This document shows, in pieces, positions 42,536 through 51,725 of a stretch of DNA of 64,000 nt. Source of the stretch: Mycobacterium sp. DL (GTDB taxonomy: Bacteria > Actinomycetota > Actinomycetes > Mycobacteriales > Mycobacteriaceae); the NCBI RefSeq assembly GCF_039729195.1, contig NZ_CP155796.1:5022001-5086000 (forward strand). Direction: 5' to 3'. The translations under genes and the position numbers were made by a program. The stretch's first letter is position 1; the number at the start of each line of letters is the position of its first letter. The notes under the pieces are model-generated. The model made no database searches. It was given only the letters and a program-made list of their open reading frames with translations, and was not told the origin of the DNA.

Positions 42536-43681
42536 ATGGCTGAAGCCGTGATCGTCGAGGCTGTCCGTTCACCGGTCGGAAAGCGCAATGGCGGCCTGTC
42601 GGGGGTGCATCCGGGCGAACTCTCCGCGCAGGTGCTCAACGGCCTGGTCGAGCGTGCGGGTGTCGATCCCGCCCTCGTCGACGACGTCATCTGGGGTTGC
42701 GTCATGCAGGCCGGGGAGCAGGCTCTCGACATCGCACGCACCGCGGTGCTCGCCGCGGGGTGGCCCGAATCCGTCCCCGGGGTGACCGTCGACCGCCAGT
42801 GCGGGTCCAGTCAGCAGTCGGTGCACTTTGCCGCCGCGGGTGTGGTCGCGGGTCATTACGACGTGGTGGTCGCCGGCGGCGTGGAATCCATGTCGCGCGT
42901 GCCCATGGGTTCGTCGCTGGCCAACGGCGGTCATCCCTACCCGGAAGCGTTCCGTAGCCGCTACACCCAGACGCCCAACCAGGGCATCGGCGCCGAGATG
43001 ATCGCCGACCAGTGGGGACTCAGCCGCACCGACCTGGACCAGTTCTCGCTGGGATCACACGAAAAGGCCGCCGCAGCACAGGATTCCGGAGCTTTTGACG
43101 ACCAGATCGTGGCGATCAAGGATCAGGACGGAAATCCGGTGCTCAAGGACGAGGGCATCCGTCGCGGCGGCACCATCGAGTCGATCGGCAAGATCAAGCC
43201 GGCATTCAAAGAAGACGGTGTGATCCACGCGGGCAACAGCTCGCAGATCTCGGACGGTTCGGCGGCACTGCTGTTCATGTCCGCCGAGAAAGCGAAGTCG
43301 TTGGGGCTCAAGCCGCTTGCCAAGGTGCACACCGCGGTGCTTGCGGGTGCGGACCCGGTGATCATGCTGACCGCGCCGATCCCGGCCACCCAGAAGGCGC
43401 TCCAGCGCTCCGGCCTCTCGCTCGACGAGATCGGCGTGTTCGAGGTCAACGAGGCCTTTGCGCCCGTCCCGTTGGCGTGGCTGAAGGACATCGGCGCCGA
43501 CGAGAAGAAGGTCAACCCCAACGGCGGCGCCATCGCGTTGGGTCACCCGCTGGGTGGGTCCGGCGCGCGGATCATGACGACGATGCTGTACCACATGCGG
43601 GACAAGGGAATTCAGTACGGCCTGCAGACGATGTGTGAGGGTGGCGGCCAGGCCAACGCCACCATCCTGGAACTGCTGTGA
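42536..43681 (+). CDS. Acetyl-CoA acyltransferase (thiolase, FadA family)
   Basis: The 381-residue thiolase has the nucleophile C89 in DRQCGSSQQ, the NEAFAPVPLAW motif, GHPLGGSGAR, and the C-terminal acid/base cysteine in MCEGGGQANAT. It resembles the actinobacterial steroid-type thiolases FadA5 and FadA6 more than biosynthetic thiolases. It would cleave a 3-ketoacyl-CoA. Its stop overlaps the next gene by 4 bp, so hydratase and thiolase work in one pathway. Confidence 0.88.
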   Translation: MAEAVIVEAVRSPVGKRNGGLSGVHPGELSAQVLNGLVERAGVDPALVDDVIWGCVMQAGEQALDIARTAVLAAGWPESVPGVTVDRQCGSSQQSVHFAAAGVVAGHYDVVVAGGVESMSRVPMGSSLANGGHPYPEAFRSRYTQTPNQGIGAEMIADQWGLSRTDLDQFSLGSHEKAAAAQDSGAFDDQIVAIKDQDGNPVLKDEGIRRGGTIESIGKIKPAFKEDGVIHAGNSSQISDGSAALLFMSAEKAKSLGLKPLAKVHTAVLAGADPVIMLTAPIPATQKALQRSGLSLDEIGVFEVNEAFAPVPLAWLKDIGADEKKVNPNGGAIALGHPLGGSGARIMTTMLYHMRDKGIQYGLQTMCEGGGQANATILELL

Positions 43682-44478
43682 CCGATGGAGTCGACGCCCC
43701 CGGCGCTCTGGTCGAGCGCCGGGGAAACGTCATGGTCATCACGATCAACCGGCCCGAGGCGCGTAACGCCATCAACAGCGCGGTCAGCATCGCGGTGGGT
43801 GACGCGATGGATCAGGCGCAGCAGGACCCGGATGTCTGGGCCGTTGTCATCACCGGTGCAGGCGACAAATCCTTCTGTGCCGGTGCGGATCTCAAGGCAC
43901 TGTCGAAGGGTGAGAACATCGGCCATCCCGACCGTCCGAAGTGGGGATTCGCCGGTTACGTCCGCCACTTCATCGACAAGCCGACGATCGCGGCGGTCAA
44001 CGGCACCGCGCTGGGCGGCGGCACCGAGCTTGCACTGGCCAGCGACCTCGTCGTCGCCGGTGAGAGCGCGAAATTCGGCCTGCCCGAGGTGAAGCGCGGG
44101 CTGATCGCCGCCGCCGGCGGTGTCTTCCGGATCGTCGACCAACTCCCGCGCAAGGTCGCACTGGAGATGATGTTCACCGGCGAGCCGATCACCTCGGCCG
44201 AGGCGCTGCGATGGGGCCTGATCAACGACGTGGTGCCCGACGGGACCGAACTGGACGCCGCGCTGGCATTGGCCGAGCGGATCACGGTCAACGCGCCCTT
44301 GGCCGTTCAGGCCAGCAAGCGTGTCGCCGTCGGCGCCGACGACGGCGTGGTGGCCGCCGACGAGCCGGGGTGGTCGCGGACGATGCGCGAGGTCGCGACG
44401 GTGTTCACCACCGAAGATGCCAGGGAAGGGCCGCTGGCGTTCGCGCAGAAGAGACCGCCGGTATGGAAGGCGAAGTAA
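43678..44478 (+). CDS. Enoyl-CoA hydratase/isomerase (EchA family)
   Basis: The 266-residue crotonase-fold protein has SFCAGADLKALS (oxyanion loop), GGGTELALASDL with the first catalytic glutamate, and GLPEVKRGLIAAAGG with the second. It resembles M. tuberculosis EchA19-type steroid hydratases. It should hydrate an enoyl-CoA before dehydrogenation and thiolysis. The start is GTG 43678. The stop is followed by a tandem AAGTAAGCC repeat before the next gene. Confidence 0.87.
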   Translation: MTDGVDAPGALVERRGNVMVITINRPEARNAINSAVSIAVGDAMDQAQQDPDVWAVVITGAGDKSFCAGADLKALSKGENIGHPDRPKWGFAGYVRHFIDKPTIAAVNGTALGGGTELALASDLVVAGESAKFGLPEVKRGLIAAAGGVFRIVDQLPRKVALEMMFTGEPITSAEALRWGLINDVVPDGTELDAALALAERITVNAPLAVQASKRVAVGADDGVVAADEPGWSRTMREVATVFTTEDAREGPLAFAQKRPPVWKAK

Positions 44479-44508
44479 GCCAAGTAAGCCAACAGAGTTA
44501 GGAACACG

Positions 44509-45651
44509 ATGAAGCGATTGATCTACGACGCCGAACACGAGGCGTTCCGCGACACCGTTCGCGGATACATCGAGAGTGAGCTGGTTCCGAACGCCGAGAA
44601 GTGGGAAGCCGACCGCATGGTCGACCGGTCCGCTTACGTGGCCGCCGGCAAGCACGGGCTCATCGGCTTCAACATGCCCGAGGAGTACGGGGGCGGTGGC
44701 ACCGATGATTTCCGGTTCAACGCTGTCATCGACGAGGAGATCGCCAAGGCCGGTGTCGCCGGACCCGCGCTGAGCCTGCACAACGACGTCGTCGCACCGT
44801 ATTTCAAGGACCTGTCCAACGACGAGCAGAAGAAACGCTGGTTGCCCGGCATCGTCAGCGGCGAGACGATCATCGCGATCGCGATGACCGAACCCGGCGC
44901 CGGCAGTGACCTGGCAGGCATCCGCACCTCGGCGGTGCGCGACGGAGACGACTGGATCCTCAACGGGTCCAAGACGTTCATCTCGTCGGGGATCAACTCC
45001 GATCTCGTCGTCGTCGTCGCCCGCACCGATCCCGAGGCCGGCCACAAGGGCTTCTCGCTGCTGGTGGTCGAGCGTGACATGGACGGTTTCACCCGTGGCC
45101 GCAAGCTCGACAAGATGGGCCTGCACGCCCAGGACACCTCGGAACTGCATTTCGAGAACGTCCGGGTGCCGTCGGCCAACGTGCTCGGCAAAGAGGGCCG
45201 TGGCTTTTACCACCTGATGACGAACCTGCCCTCGGAGCGGCTGTCGATCGCCATCTCGGCGATCGCCGGTGCCCGCGAAACCTGGCGGCAGACAGTGCAA
45301 TACGCCAAGGATCGCAAGGCCTTCGGACAGTCGATCGGCAGCTTCCAGCACAACCGGTTCCTGCTCGCCGAGATGGACACCGAACTCGACGTGACCGAGC
45401 AGTACGTCGACCGGTGTCTGCAGGGTGTCGTCGACGGTGAACTGACCGCTGTCGAAGCGGCCAAGGCGAAGTGGTGGGCCACCGAGACCGCCAAGAAGGT
45501 GATCGACGGTTGTGTGCAACTGCACGGCGGCTACGGCTACATGATGGAGTACCGGGTGGCCCGCGACTACGTGGACTCCCGAATCCAGACGATCTTCGGT
45601 GGCACCACCGAGATCATGAAGGAGATCATCGGCCGCGACCTCGGCCTCTGA
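44509..45651 (+). CDS. Acyl-CoA dehydrogenase
   Basis: The 380-residue flavoprotein has the ACAD signatures AMTEPGAGSDLAGIRTSA, DRKAFGQSIGSFQHNRF, QLHGGYGYMMEY and IQTIFGGTTEIMKEIIG. In the last motif the usual catalytic glutamate position is glycine, so the base is probably the glutamate in LPSERLSIAIS, as in long-chain and isovaleryl-type enzymes (inference). It introduces the double bond hydrated by the upstream EchA. It is the last gene of the set; a strong hairpin follows. Confidence 0.9.
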   Translation: MKRLIYDAEHEAFRDTVRGYIESELVPNAEKWEADRMVDRSAYVAAGKHGLIGFNMPEEYGGGGTDDFRFNAVIDEEIAKAGVAGPALSLHNDVVAPYFKDLSNDEQKKRWLPGIVSGETIIAIAMTEPGAGSDLAGIRTSAVRDGDDWILNGSKTFISSGINSDLVVVVARTDPEAGHKGFSLLVVERDMDGFTRGRKLDKMGLHAQDTSELHFENVRVPSANVLGKEGRGFYHLMTNLPSERLSIAISAIAGARETWRQTVQYAKDRKAFGQSIGSFQHNRFLLAEMDTELDVTEQYVDRCLQGVVDGELTAVEAAKAKWWATETAKKVIDGCVQLHGGYGYMMEYRVARDYVDSRIQTIFGGTTEIMKEIIGRDLGL

Positions 45652-45653
45652 CA

Positions 45654-45706
45654 GCGAATTCGGCGCGTTTTGCGACGCTCAGCGTCGCACAACGCGCCCG
45701 ATTCGC
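45654..45706. terminator. Long bidirectional hairpin between convergent genes
   Basis: The two 26-nt arms match at all but three positions, from GCGAAT at 45654 to ATTCGC at 45706, with a tight loop near 45680. It fills the whole gap between the acyl-CoA dehydrogenase stop and the convergent fasciclin stop, so it probably terminates both. Confidence 0.7.
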
Positions 45707-45708
45707 AT

Positions 45709-46461
45709 CTAGCCGACGGGTGCTTCGGCGGCCGGCGAGAGCGGTGCCTCGGCGGCAGGCGCCTCGGCGGGCAGCGTCTCGGTCGGCGTCGTCGTCGGAG
45801 TCGTGGTCGTGGTGGTGGGGCTCGTCGGCGTCGCCAGGATCGGTTCCGGCGCGTCGGCCGGGTTCAAGACGTTGTCGACCAGATAGATCTTCGCGTTCTG
45901 CGCCGGGATGCCGCCACAGAGGACCTTGGTGGTCTCGTTGACCTGGATGTCGCCGCCGGAGCCGGTCACCTCGATCTCGGTGCCCTCCTGGGTCGGACGC
46001 TGGCCCTTCACGGTGTCGGGTCCGAGCAGGCCGAGGAACCCGTGGTAGTAGACCAGCTGTGTCAGCGCGGCCGGATCGGTGCGCAGCATCTCGAGCTGCT
46101 CGGGCGGCAGGGCAGCGAAGGCCTCATTGGTCGGCGCGAAGATCACGTAGGGGCCGTTGTCGAACACCGACGCCACATTGACGGCGGGGTTGATCTGGCC
46201 GGAGATCGCCTGGCTGAACGTCGCGGCTTCCGGAATGCTGGCCAGCGCCGTGCTGACGGGCAGGTTGGCCAGGCCCTTCCAGTTGGGCACTGCTTCCTTG
46301 AAGGGCCCGCACTCGGGTCCCTGCGGATCGGGAATCTCAGCGACGGGCGTGGGGGTGGGAGTCGTCGGCTGGGCGTACGCGGTGACTGCCAGCGGAACCG
46401 ACAGGGCGATCGCGGCGGCACCCACAGCGACGCCGATGGCTTTGCTGGTGTTGGTCTTCAC
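45709..46461 (-). CDS. Secreted fasciclin-domain protein (Mpt70/Mpt83-like)
   Basis: The 250-residue protein has a signal peptide (about 1-30), a fasciclin domain (about 55-205) with YVIFAPTNEAFAALP and the H2-like IYLVDNVL, and a C-terminal tail rich in Thr, Pro, Ala and Glu. Secreted FAS1 proteins of mycobacteria act in adhesion or cell-surface interactions. Two cysteines frame the domain and may form a disulfide, as in Mpt70. GTG 46461 is preceded by GAGGAG. Confidence 0.88.
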   Translation of the reverse strand: MKTNTSKAIGVAVGAAAIALSVPLAVTAYAQPTTPTPTPVAEIPDPQGPECGPFKEAVPNWKGLANLPVSTALASIPEAATFSQAISGQINPAVNVASVFDNGPYVIFAPTNEAFAALPPEQLEMLRTDPAALTQLVYYHGFLGLLGPDTVKGQRPTQEGTEIEVTGSGGDIQVNETTKVLCGGIPAQNAKIYLVDNVLNPADAPEPILATPTSPTTTTTTPTTTPTETLPAEAPAAEAPLSPAAEAPVG

Positions 46462-46606
46462 GTTCTGCTCCTCATGCTCTCAGGTCGTCTGGCATGGTAT
46501 GTGCACGAATTGGCTACGACCAAGTCGGCACCATTGCCGTGGACCCCGAAACCGACGGCAATCAAGCTTGTGACCAGCGGGTTCTGTGCCCGGTGAGGAA
46601 CAGGTC

Positions 46607-47209
46607 TCAGGGCTCTTCCGGCAGCAGCGCAGCGACCACCCGGGCGAGGTCGTCGGCGGTGTCCTGGAAGGTCGCCGAACCCGAACTCGCCTGCACCATT
46701 GCTCCGACCAGTCCGAACTCGAGCGTCTCGGCCACCTCGGGCCAGGCATCCGAGCGCAGCACCGTGCGCACCCGTCGATGCAACTCTGCGTGAATACGCC
46801 GTCGGATCGCCTGCACCGATCGTTCATTGGAGATCAACGCGCTCGAGCAGGCCGCAGCCAGTTCTGGTTCATCGGCGAGCAGCATCACCAACTGGTTGAA
46901 CAGGGCGACGACGCGAGTGCGGGCCGACTGGGTGACGTCGACGCTCAGCGGGGCGCCCCGCAGCATGCCGAGGTACACCTCGGCGACGATCGCGTCTTTC
47001 GACCTGAAGTACGCGCACACCTCACCGTGCGACACACCGGCACGATCGGCGATGCCCCGAGTGCTCAGATCGGCGAACGCCACGTCGCGCAGCAACTCGA
47101 CCGTCACATCCAGCACGCGGTCCACCACATCGTGGTCCTCGCGGTCCCGTTCGCCGTACGAACGCAGGTAGATGATCTTCGCGGACGAATTCCGTGCCGG
47201 CTCAGCCAT
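46607..47209 (-). CDS. TetR-family transcriptional regulator
   Basis: The 200-residue protein has a TetR HTH (FADLSTRGIADRAGVSHGEVCAYFRSKDAIV) and a variable C-terminal domain. It lies 22 bp after the SDR gene on the same strand and probably shares its transcript, so the SDR is a likely target. No operator could be picked with confidence. A lone fasciclin gene follows downstream. Confidence 0.85.
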   Translation of the reverse strand: MAEPARNSSAKIIYLRSYGERDREDHDVVDRVLDVTVELLRDVAFADLSTRGIADRAGVSHGEVCAYFRSKDAIVAEVYLGMLRGAPLSVDVTQSARTRVVALFNQLVMLLADEPELAAACSSALISNERSVQAIRRRIHAELHRRVRTVLRSDAWPEVAETLEFGLVGAMVQASSGSATFQDTADDLARVVAALLPEEP

Positions 47210-47231
47210 GCCGGCTACCTGCCCGTCCAGT

Positions 47232-48191
47232 TCACACGCTCGAGCCTAAGCGCGCTGCTCCCGGCGCGCAGAGTCGTTCGGACAGGTCCCACAGCGCCAG
47301 CGCACGGGCTTCGTCGACGGCGTAGGACGCCGCGGTCGCGACCCGGCAGTCGGACAGATAGATCCCGCCCTGTCCGTCCAACTCGTCGCTGACCGCTGCC
47401 CACACCTGTGTCGCGGCGCCCATCTCCGGCGGTACGAACTCGCGGCTGACATCAACACGACGCGCAGCAGGGTCGCGCTCGACGGTCCTCACCGTGCCCA
47501 GGGCGGCGAAGTCGTCACTGCTCATGTGCCGTGCCAGCGAGGTCGCCACGATCCCCGGATGTACCGCCAACGCGCGCACCCCGTTGTCGCGCAACCTGCG
47601 GTCCAGCTCGACGGCGTGCAGCACGTTAGCGGTCTTCGACGCGCCGTAGGCGACGAACTTGTCGTAGTCACGCCGTTCCCAGTTCGGGTCGTCGAAGTCC
47701 ACGTCGCCCATCCGGTGACCGGCGGACGACAGGTTGACGATGCGCGCCCCATCCGCGGCCACCAGTGCCGGCAGCAGCGCTCTGGTCAGTTCGAAATGCC
47801 CCAAATGGTTTGTGCCGAACTGCATTTCGAAGCCGTCAGCGGTGCGGCCGAACGGGGTGAACATCACGCCCGCGTTGTTCATCAGAACGTGCACGGCGCC
47901 GGTGAGGTCCTGGATCTGTGCGGCGGCGGCGGCGATGCCGGCCAGTGAGGCCAGGTCGAGGTGAACTTTCGACAGCGTCGCGGCCGGAACGTGTTCACGC
48001 ACCCACGTCTCGGTGGCGGCGAGGTCGTCACCGTTGCGGCCGGCCATGATCACGTGGGCTCCCGTCGCAGCCAGCGCTCTGGCCGACTCCCGTCCCAGAC
48101 CCGACGACGCACCGGTGATGACACAGATCTTGCCGGTCAGGTCGACACCGTCGACAAGATCGAGCGCGGAGGGTGCGGATGCTGTGGTCAC
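47232..48191 (-). CDS. Short-chain dehydrogenase/reductase (WW-domain oxidoreductase-like)
   Basis: The 319-residue SDR has the cofactor motif TGASSGLGRES, the NNAGVMFTPF motif, and the active-site YGASKTANVL (Tyr and Lys). Its length and the LSSAGHRMGDVDFDDPN block match the long "retinol dehydrogenase/WWOX-like" SDRs common in mycobacteria. GTG 48191 is taken as start because the upstream frame reads antisense to the carbonic anhydrase gene. Its downstream TetR partner suggests control by a hydrophobic substrate. Confidence 0.87.
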   Translation of the reverse strand: MTTASAPSALDLVDGVDLTGKICVITGASSGLGRESARALAATGAHVIMAGRNGDDLAATETWVREHVPAATLSKVHLDLASLAGIAAAAAQIQDLTGAVHVLMNNAGVMFTPFGRTADGFEMQFGTNHLGHFELTRALLPALVAADGARIVNLSSAGHRMGDVDFDDPNWERRDYDKFVAYGASKTANVLHAVELDRRLRDNGVRALAVHPGIVATSLARHMSSDDFAALGTVRTVERDPAARRVDVSREFVPPEMGAATQVWAAVSDELDGQGGIYLSDCRVATAASYAVDEARALALWDLSERLCAPGAARLGSSV

Positions 48192-48257
48192 GACGTGAGG
48201 ATCGCACGCGCAGTCCCGCGCCGGGTCACCCGGTCTGCAGTCCCTACGATGGCGGCC

Positions 48258-48785
48258 ATGCCCGAGCCACTGATCCTGCCCATCGCCGGGCACACCCCTG
48301 AGCTGCACCCGCAGAGCTGGGTGGCGCCGAATGCCACCCTGATCGGTCAGGTCATCCTCGGAGACGGGGCCAGCGCCTGGTATGGCGCGATTCTGCGTGC
48401 GGAGGTGGAGCCCATCGAGATCGGCGCGGGCACCAACATCCAGGACGGCGTCACCATCCACGTCGACCCCGGCTTCCCCGCCCGCGTCGGCGCGGGTGTC
48501 AGCGTCGGCCACAACGCGGTGCTGCACGGCTGCACGGTCGAGGACGAGTCGCTGATCGGCATGGGTGCGGTGGTGCTCAACGGCGCCACCATCGGCACCG
48601 GGTCGCTGATCGCTGCAGGCGCGGTGGTGCCGCAGGGGGCGGTGATCCCGCCGCGGTCCATGGTGGCCGGGGTGCCGGGGAAGGTGCGCCGTGAGCTCAG
48701 CGACGACGAGATCGCCAACATCCGGATGAATGCGGTGCTGTACCAGGAACTGGTCAAGGTGCATCGTGATGCAGGCAACGTCTAG
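48258..48785 (+). CDS. Gamma-class carbonic anhydrase / hexapeptide-repeat protein
   Basis: The 175-residue protein is a left-handed beta-helix of hexapeptide repeats with the gamma carbonic anhydrase histidines in TIHVD and VGHNAVLHGC and the arginine in AILRAE. It may hydrate CO2, or be an inactive family member. I chose ATG 48258 because a -10-like TACGAT at 48245-48250 would start transcription at that codon; ATG 48249 is the alternative. It is divergent from the SDR. Confidence 0.88.
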   Translation: MPEPLILPIAGHTPELHPQSWVAPNATLIGQVILGDGASAWYGAILRAEVEPIEIGAGTNIQDGVTIHVDPGFPARVGAGVSVGHNAVLHGCTVEDESLIGMGAVVLNGATIGTGSLIAAGAVVPQGAVIPPRSMVAGVPGKVRRELSDDEIANIRMNAVLYQELVKVHRDAGNV

Positions 48786-48824
48786 AACGGGTTCCGAACC
48801 GGTGGGTTCGGGTACATCCGTACG

Positions 48825-49970
48825 GTGAAAACCATGCGGACACTGGTCACCGGCGCGACCGGCTACATCGGCTCGCGTCTGGTCACCTCGCTGCTCGCGG
48901 AGGGCCACGACGTGGTCGCGGTCAGCCGCAACCCGCGACGGCTCGCTGATTTCGGCTGGCACGACGAGGTGGCGGCCGTCGAACTCGACGCACACGACGA
49001 GGTCTCGGCGCGGCAGGCTTTCGTCGACGCCGGCCCGATCGACGTCGTCTACTACCTTGTTCACGGCATCGGCGAGCCCGGATTCCGGGAGGCCGACAAC
49101 CTCGCCGCGGCCAACGTCGCCGCCGCGGCCAAGGATGCCGGGGTGCGCCGCATCGTGTACCTCGGAGGCTTCGTTCCCGACGACGACTCGCTGTCCGAGC
49201 ATCTGACCAGTCGCGCCGAAGTGGCCGAGGCGCTGACCGTCGACGGCGGACCCGACGTGGTGTGGCTGGGCGCCGCGATGATCTTCGGCGCCGGGTCGAC
49301 GTCGTTCGAGATGCTGCGGTACGTGGCAGACCGGTTCCTGCTGCTGCCGATGCCCGATTGGTCGGCCAATCCGATCGACCCGATCTCCATCCGCGACGTA
49401 CTGCACTACCTCGTCGCAGTGGCCGATGAGAAGGTGCCCGCAGGCGCCTATGACATCTGTGGTCCGGAGACCACCACCTACGGCGACCTGCTTCGGACCT
49501 ACGCCCGCGTCGCCGGTATCTGGCGCACACCGGTGGCGGTATACGGAGTCGAGCCCTGTCTGGTGTCGCGGGTGAGCGGTGTCATCCTCCCCGTGCCCGG
49601 GGGGCTGGCCGGGGATCTCATTGAGTCCCTTGACTATCCGATGATGGCGTCGAAGCGCGGCATCGCCGACCACGTCGCCGAGCCGCCGGGCGGGCTGCTC
49701 GGGGTGGAGGACGCGATGCGTCGTGCGGTGACGAGTCCGCCGCGGCGGCCGGTGAACGCCCTGGCCGACGACCACCATCTCGCCGACACCGATCCGCTGT
49801 GGGCGGGGGGCGACACGTCGAGGATCCGTCAGCTCGCCCGTGCGGTGACACCGCCGCCGGTGCGCCCGATCCTGGGCTTGATCGGGATGGTGCCCGGTCC
49901 CGTCGCGGGTGCGGTGCGGACCGGCCTCGATACGATGATCGGTCTGGTGCCGAAGGGGAGTCCTGCGTGA
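48825..49970 (+). CDS. Atypical SDR, NAD(P)-binding protein
   Basis: The 381-residue protein starts with the extended Rossmann motif TGATGYIGSRLV and has YYLVHGIGEPGF, followed by a C-terminal region with PDWSANPIDPISIRDV of NmrA/complex I-type atypical SDRs. The classical YxxxK is not obvious, so it may bind NAD(P) in a structural or regulatory role. GTG 48825 or ATG 48834 could be the start. It overlaps the CPBP protease gene by 4 bp. Confidence 0.82.
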   Translation: MKTMRTLVTGATGYIGSRLVTSLLAEGHDVVAVSRNPRRLADFGWHDEVAAVELDAHDEVSARQAFVDAGPIDVVYYLVHGIGEPGFREADNLAAANVAAAAKDAGVRRIVYLGGFVPDDDSLSEHLTSRAEVAEALTVDGGPDVVWLGAAMIFGAGSTSFEMLRYVADRFLLLPMPDWSANPIDPISIRDVLHYLVAVADEKVPAGAYDICGPETTTYGDLLRTYARVAGIWRTPVAVYGVEPCLVSRVSGVILPVPGGLAGDLIESLDYPMMASKRGIADHVAEPPGGLLGVEDAMRRAVTSPPRRPVNALADDHHLADTDPLWAGGDTSRIRQLARAVTPPPVRPILGLIGMVPGPVAGAVRTGLDTMIGLVPKGSPA

Positions 49971-50683
49971 CCACACCGAAGGATCCCGGCTTGCCCGGCG
50001 AGTTGTACGGCATTGCGCGCACCCGGGCGGCGCCGTACAACGAATGGCCCGCGGTGATCCGTCGTCGCAAGATCGTCGTCTCGGTCTTCCTCCTGATCGG
50101 CGCTGTGCTGCTCGGCTACTCGCTGAGTCGGCCGCCGGGCGACGAATCGTTCATCTGGCTCACGCTCGCACTGGCCGCGGTGTGGGCTGTCGGCGCCTTC
50201 GCCTCCGGCCCGCTGCACCTCGGACATGTCCGTTTCCGGGCACGCAACCAGCGCCCCGTCATCACCGGCACCGCGGTCGGGTTGGCGCTGGGCGCCGTCT
50301 TCGTCGTGGGCGGTTTGGTCGCCCGCCAGATCCCCGGTGTGCGTGAGTACATCACCGTGGTACTCGAGTTCTCCAACGCCGGCCCGCTGTGGCTGATCGT
50401 CTTCATCACCGTGATCAACGGGGTGGCCGAGGAACTGTTCTTCCGCGGTGCGCTGTACACGACGCTGGCCAAGTACCGACCGGTGCTCGTGTCGACGGTG
50501 TTGTACGTGATCGCGACAGCGGCGACCACGGGCAACCCGATGCTGGGCTTCGCCGCGATCATCCTGGGCACGGTGTGTGCGCTGGAACGCCGGGCGACCG
50601 GCGGTGTGCTCGCACCGATGCTCACCCACTTCTTCTGGGGCCTCGTCCTGGTGCTCGCACTGCCGCCGATCTTCGGTCTGTAG
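49967..50683 (+). CDS. CPBP-family intramembrane metalloprotease
   Basis: The 238-residue membrane protein has the CPBP (CAAX protease and bacteriocin-processing) motifs GVAEELFFRG with the EExxxR active site, and the THFFWG histidine near the C-terminus. Around seven helices are predicted by eye. Targets are unknown; bacteriocin immunity or membrane-protein processing are possible. GTG 49967 overlaps the preceding stop. Confidence 0.85.
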   Translation: MTTPKDPGLPGELYGIARTRAAPYNEWPAVIRRRKIVVSVFLLIGAVLLGYSLSRPPGDESFIWLTLALAAVWAVGAFASGPLHLGHVRFRARNQRPVITGTAVGLALGAVFVVGGLVARQIPGVREYITVVLEFSNAGPLWLIVFITVINGVAEELFFRGALYTTLAKYRPVLVSTVLYVIATAATTGNPMLGFAAIILGTVCALERRATGGVLAPMLTHFFWGLVLVLALPPIFGL

Positions 50684-50707
50684 GCAATCCCGGATCGAAC
50701 AGCCGTT

Positions 50708-50762
50708 GAGACTGCACTGGCGGCGGCTCGCACTCGGACTTTTCCGCCAGGAATGCAGTCTC
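50708..50762. terminator. Hairpin terminator between convergent genes
   Basis: GAGACTGCA (50708-50716) pairs with TGCAGTCTC (50754-50762), and inside it CTGGCGG pairs with CCGCCAG. It lies 24 bp after the CPBP stop and before the convergent EchA stop, so it can serve both. Confidence 0.65.
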
Positions 50763-50797
50763 GATGAATGAGCGCTCAGTCTCGATGTAAGAGCGCT
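50756..50797. repeat. Tandem 21-bp duplication
   Basis: Two 21-bp units (50756-50776 and 50777-50797) are identical except for the AAT/TAA-type change in the middle. Each contains a GAGCGCTC palindrome. The right unit ends at the EchA stop codon. It looks like a recent tandem duplication or a second, weaker hairpin terminator. Confidence 0.6.
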
Positions 50798-51618
50798 CAG
50801 GAGTCGGTGAAGTTCGCCGCTCTACGCTGCTGAAAAGCCTTGGTGCCCTCGCGGAAATCGCGGGACTCCAGCAGCATCAGCTGGCCCTGCTTCTCGAGCT
50901 CGAGGGCGTCTTCGAGCTCGGTCAGCGTCGCCGCATTGATCGCGTTCTTGGTCTTGCGCAAGGCCACCGCCGGGCCGGACACCAGTGTGGTGATGACCTT
51001 GTCGACCTCGGCGTCGAACTCGTCAGCGGGGTAGACGACGCTGACCAGGCCCCACCCGTAGGCCTCCGCCGCCGAGATCCGCTCTGCCAGCAGCGCCATC
51101 CGCATCGCGCGGATCCGGCCCACCGCCGCCGCGATCAGGGCGGACGCCCCGCCGTCGGGCATCAGCCCGATCTTGGTGAACGCCAACATGAAAAACGCCT
51201 TCTCCGAGGCGAGTACGACGTCACACGCCAGTGCCAGCGACGCTCCGACGCCGGCCGCCGCACCCTGCACCACGGCCACCGCCGGTTGCGGGAGGTTCAC
51301 GATCGCGCGGATGCAGCGGTTGGCTGCGTCGAGCACGTCGGCCGGGGTTCCGGCGGCGCCGGGATTGGCGTGGTCTTCTTCGCTGATGCCCGCGCCGGAG
51401 GAGAACCCGCGTCCTGTGCCGCCGATACGGACCACCCTCACCCGGGGGTCTTCCGCGGCGCGTTCCAGCGTTGCGGCGAACGTGCTCAGCATCGGCGCGG
51501 TCAGGGAGTTCAGACTGTCCGGCCGGTTGAGTGTCACCGCCAGCACCCCCTTCTCGAGGGCGACGGTGAGGTCCTCGATTCCCGCGTAGGCGTCGGTGTC
51601 CGAGTCGATGGTGGTCAC
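50797..51618 (-). CDS. Enoyl-CoA hydratase/isomerase-family protein (EchA)
   Basis: The 273-residue crotonase-fold protein has [28 protein letters not shown] and [16 protein letters not shown]. The two hydratase glutamates are replaced (Ala in GVGASLA, Thr in FTKIG), while the PDGG aspartate remains, which is the pattern of enoyl-CoA isomerases or ring-modifying members. It probably moves a double bond rather than hydrating. It is divergent from mcr, as are echA10/echA11 in M. tuberculosis. The start is GTG 51618. Confidence 0.85.
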   Translation of the reverse strand: MTTIDSDTDAYAGIEDLTVALEKGVLAVTLNRPDSLNSLTAPMLSTFAATLERAAEDPRVRVVRIGGTGRGFSSGAGISEEDHANPGAAGTPADVLDAANRCIRAIVNLPQPAVAVVQGAAAGVGASLALACDVVLASEKAFFMLAFTKIGLMPDGGASALIAAAVGRIRAMRMALLAERISAAEAYGWGLVSVVYPADEFDAEVDKVITTLVSGPAVALRKTKNAINAATLTELEDALELEKQGQLMLLESRDFREGTKAFQQRRAANFTDS

Positions 51619-51660
51619 GAGCGTCCCCTATCCGAGGGCTGATGCCCCCTGGCCGGTCCG

Positions 51661-51676
51661 ACTTGGTTATACAAGT
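51661..51676. promoter_or_regulatory. Palindrome in the echA/mcr divergent region
   Basis: ACTTG (51661-51665) and CAAGT (51672-51676) are inverted around GTTATA, in the 107 bp between the echA start and mcr. A -10-like TATGTC-type stretch follows. It may bind a regulator of both genes, but none is adjacent. Confidence 0.4.
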
Positions 51677-51725
51677 AAGCTATGTCGGCGGTCAACTGAG
51701 CGATTCTGATGAAGGGCGGGCAGGC

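Noticed and set aside
48783..48796. KstR-like site (TAGAACGGGTTCCG) before the atypical SDR
   Set aside because: The final defined base is G instead of A, and it overlaps the carbonic anhydrase stop; too weak to claim.
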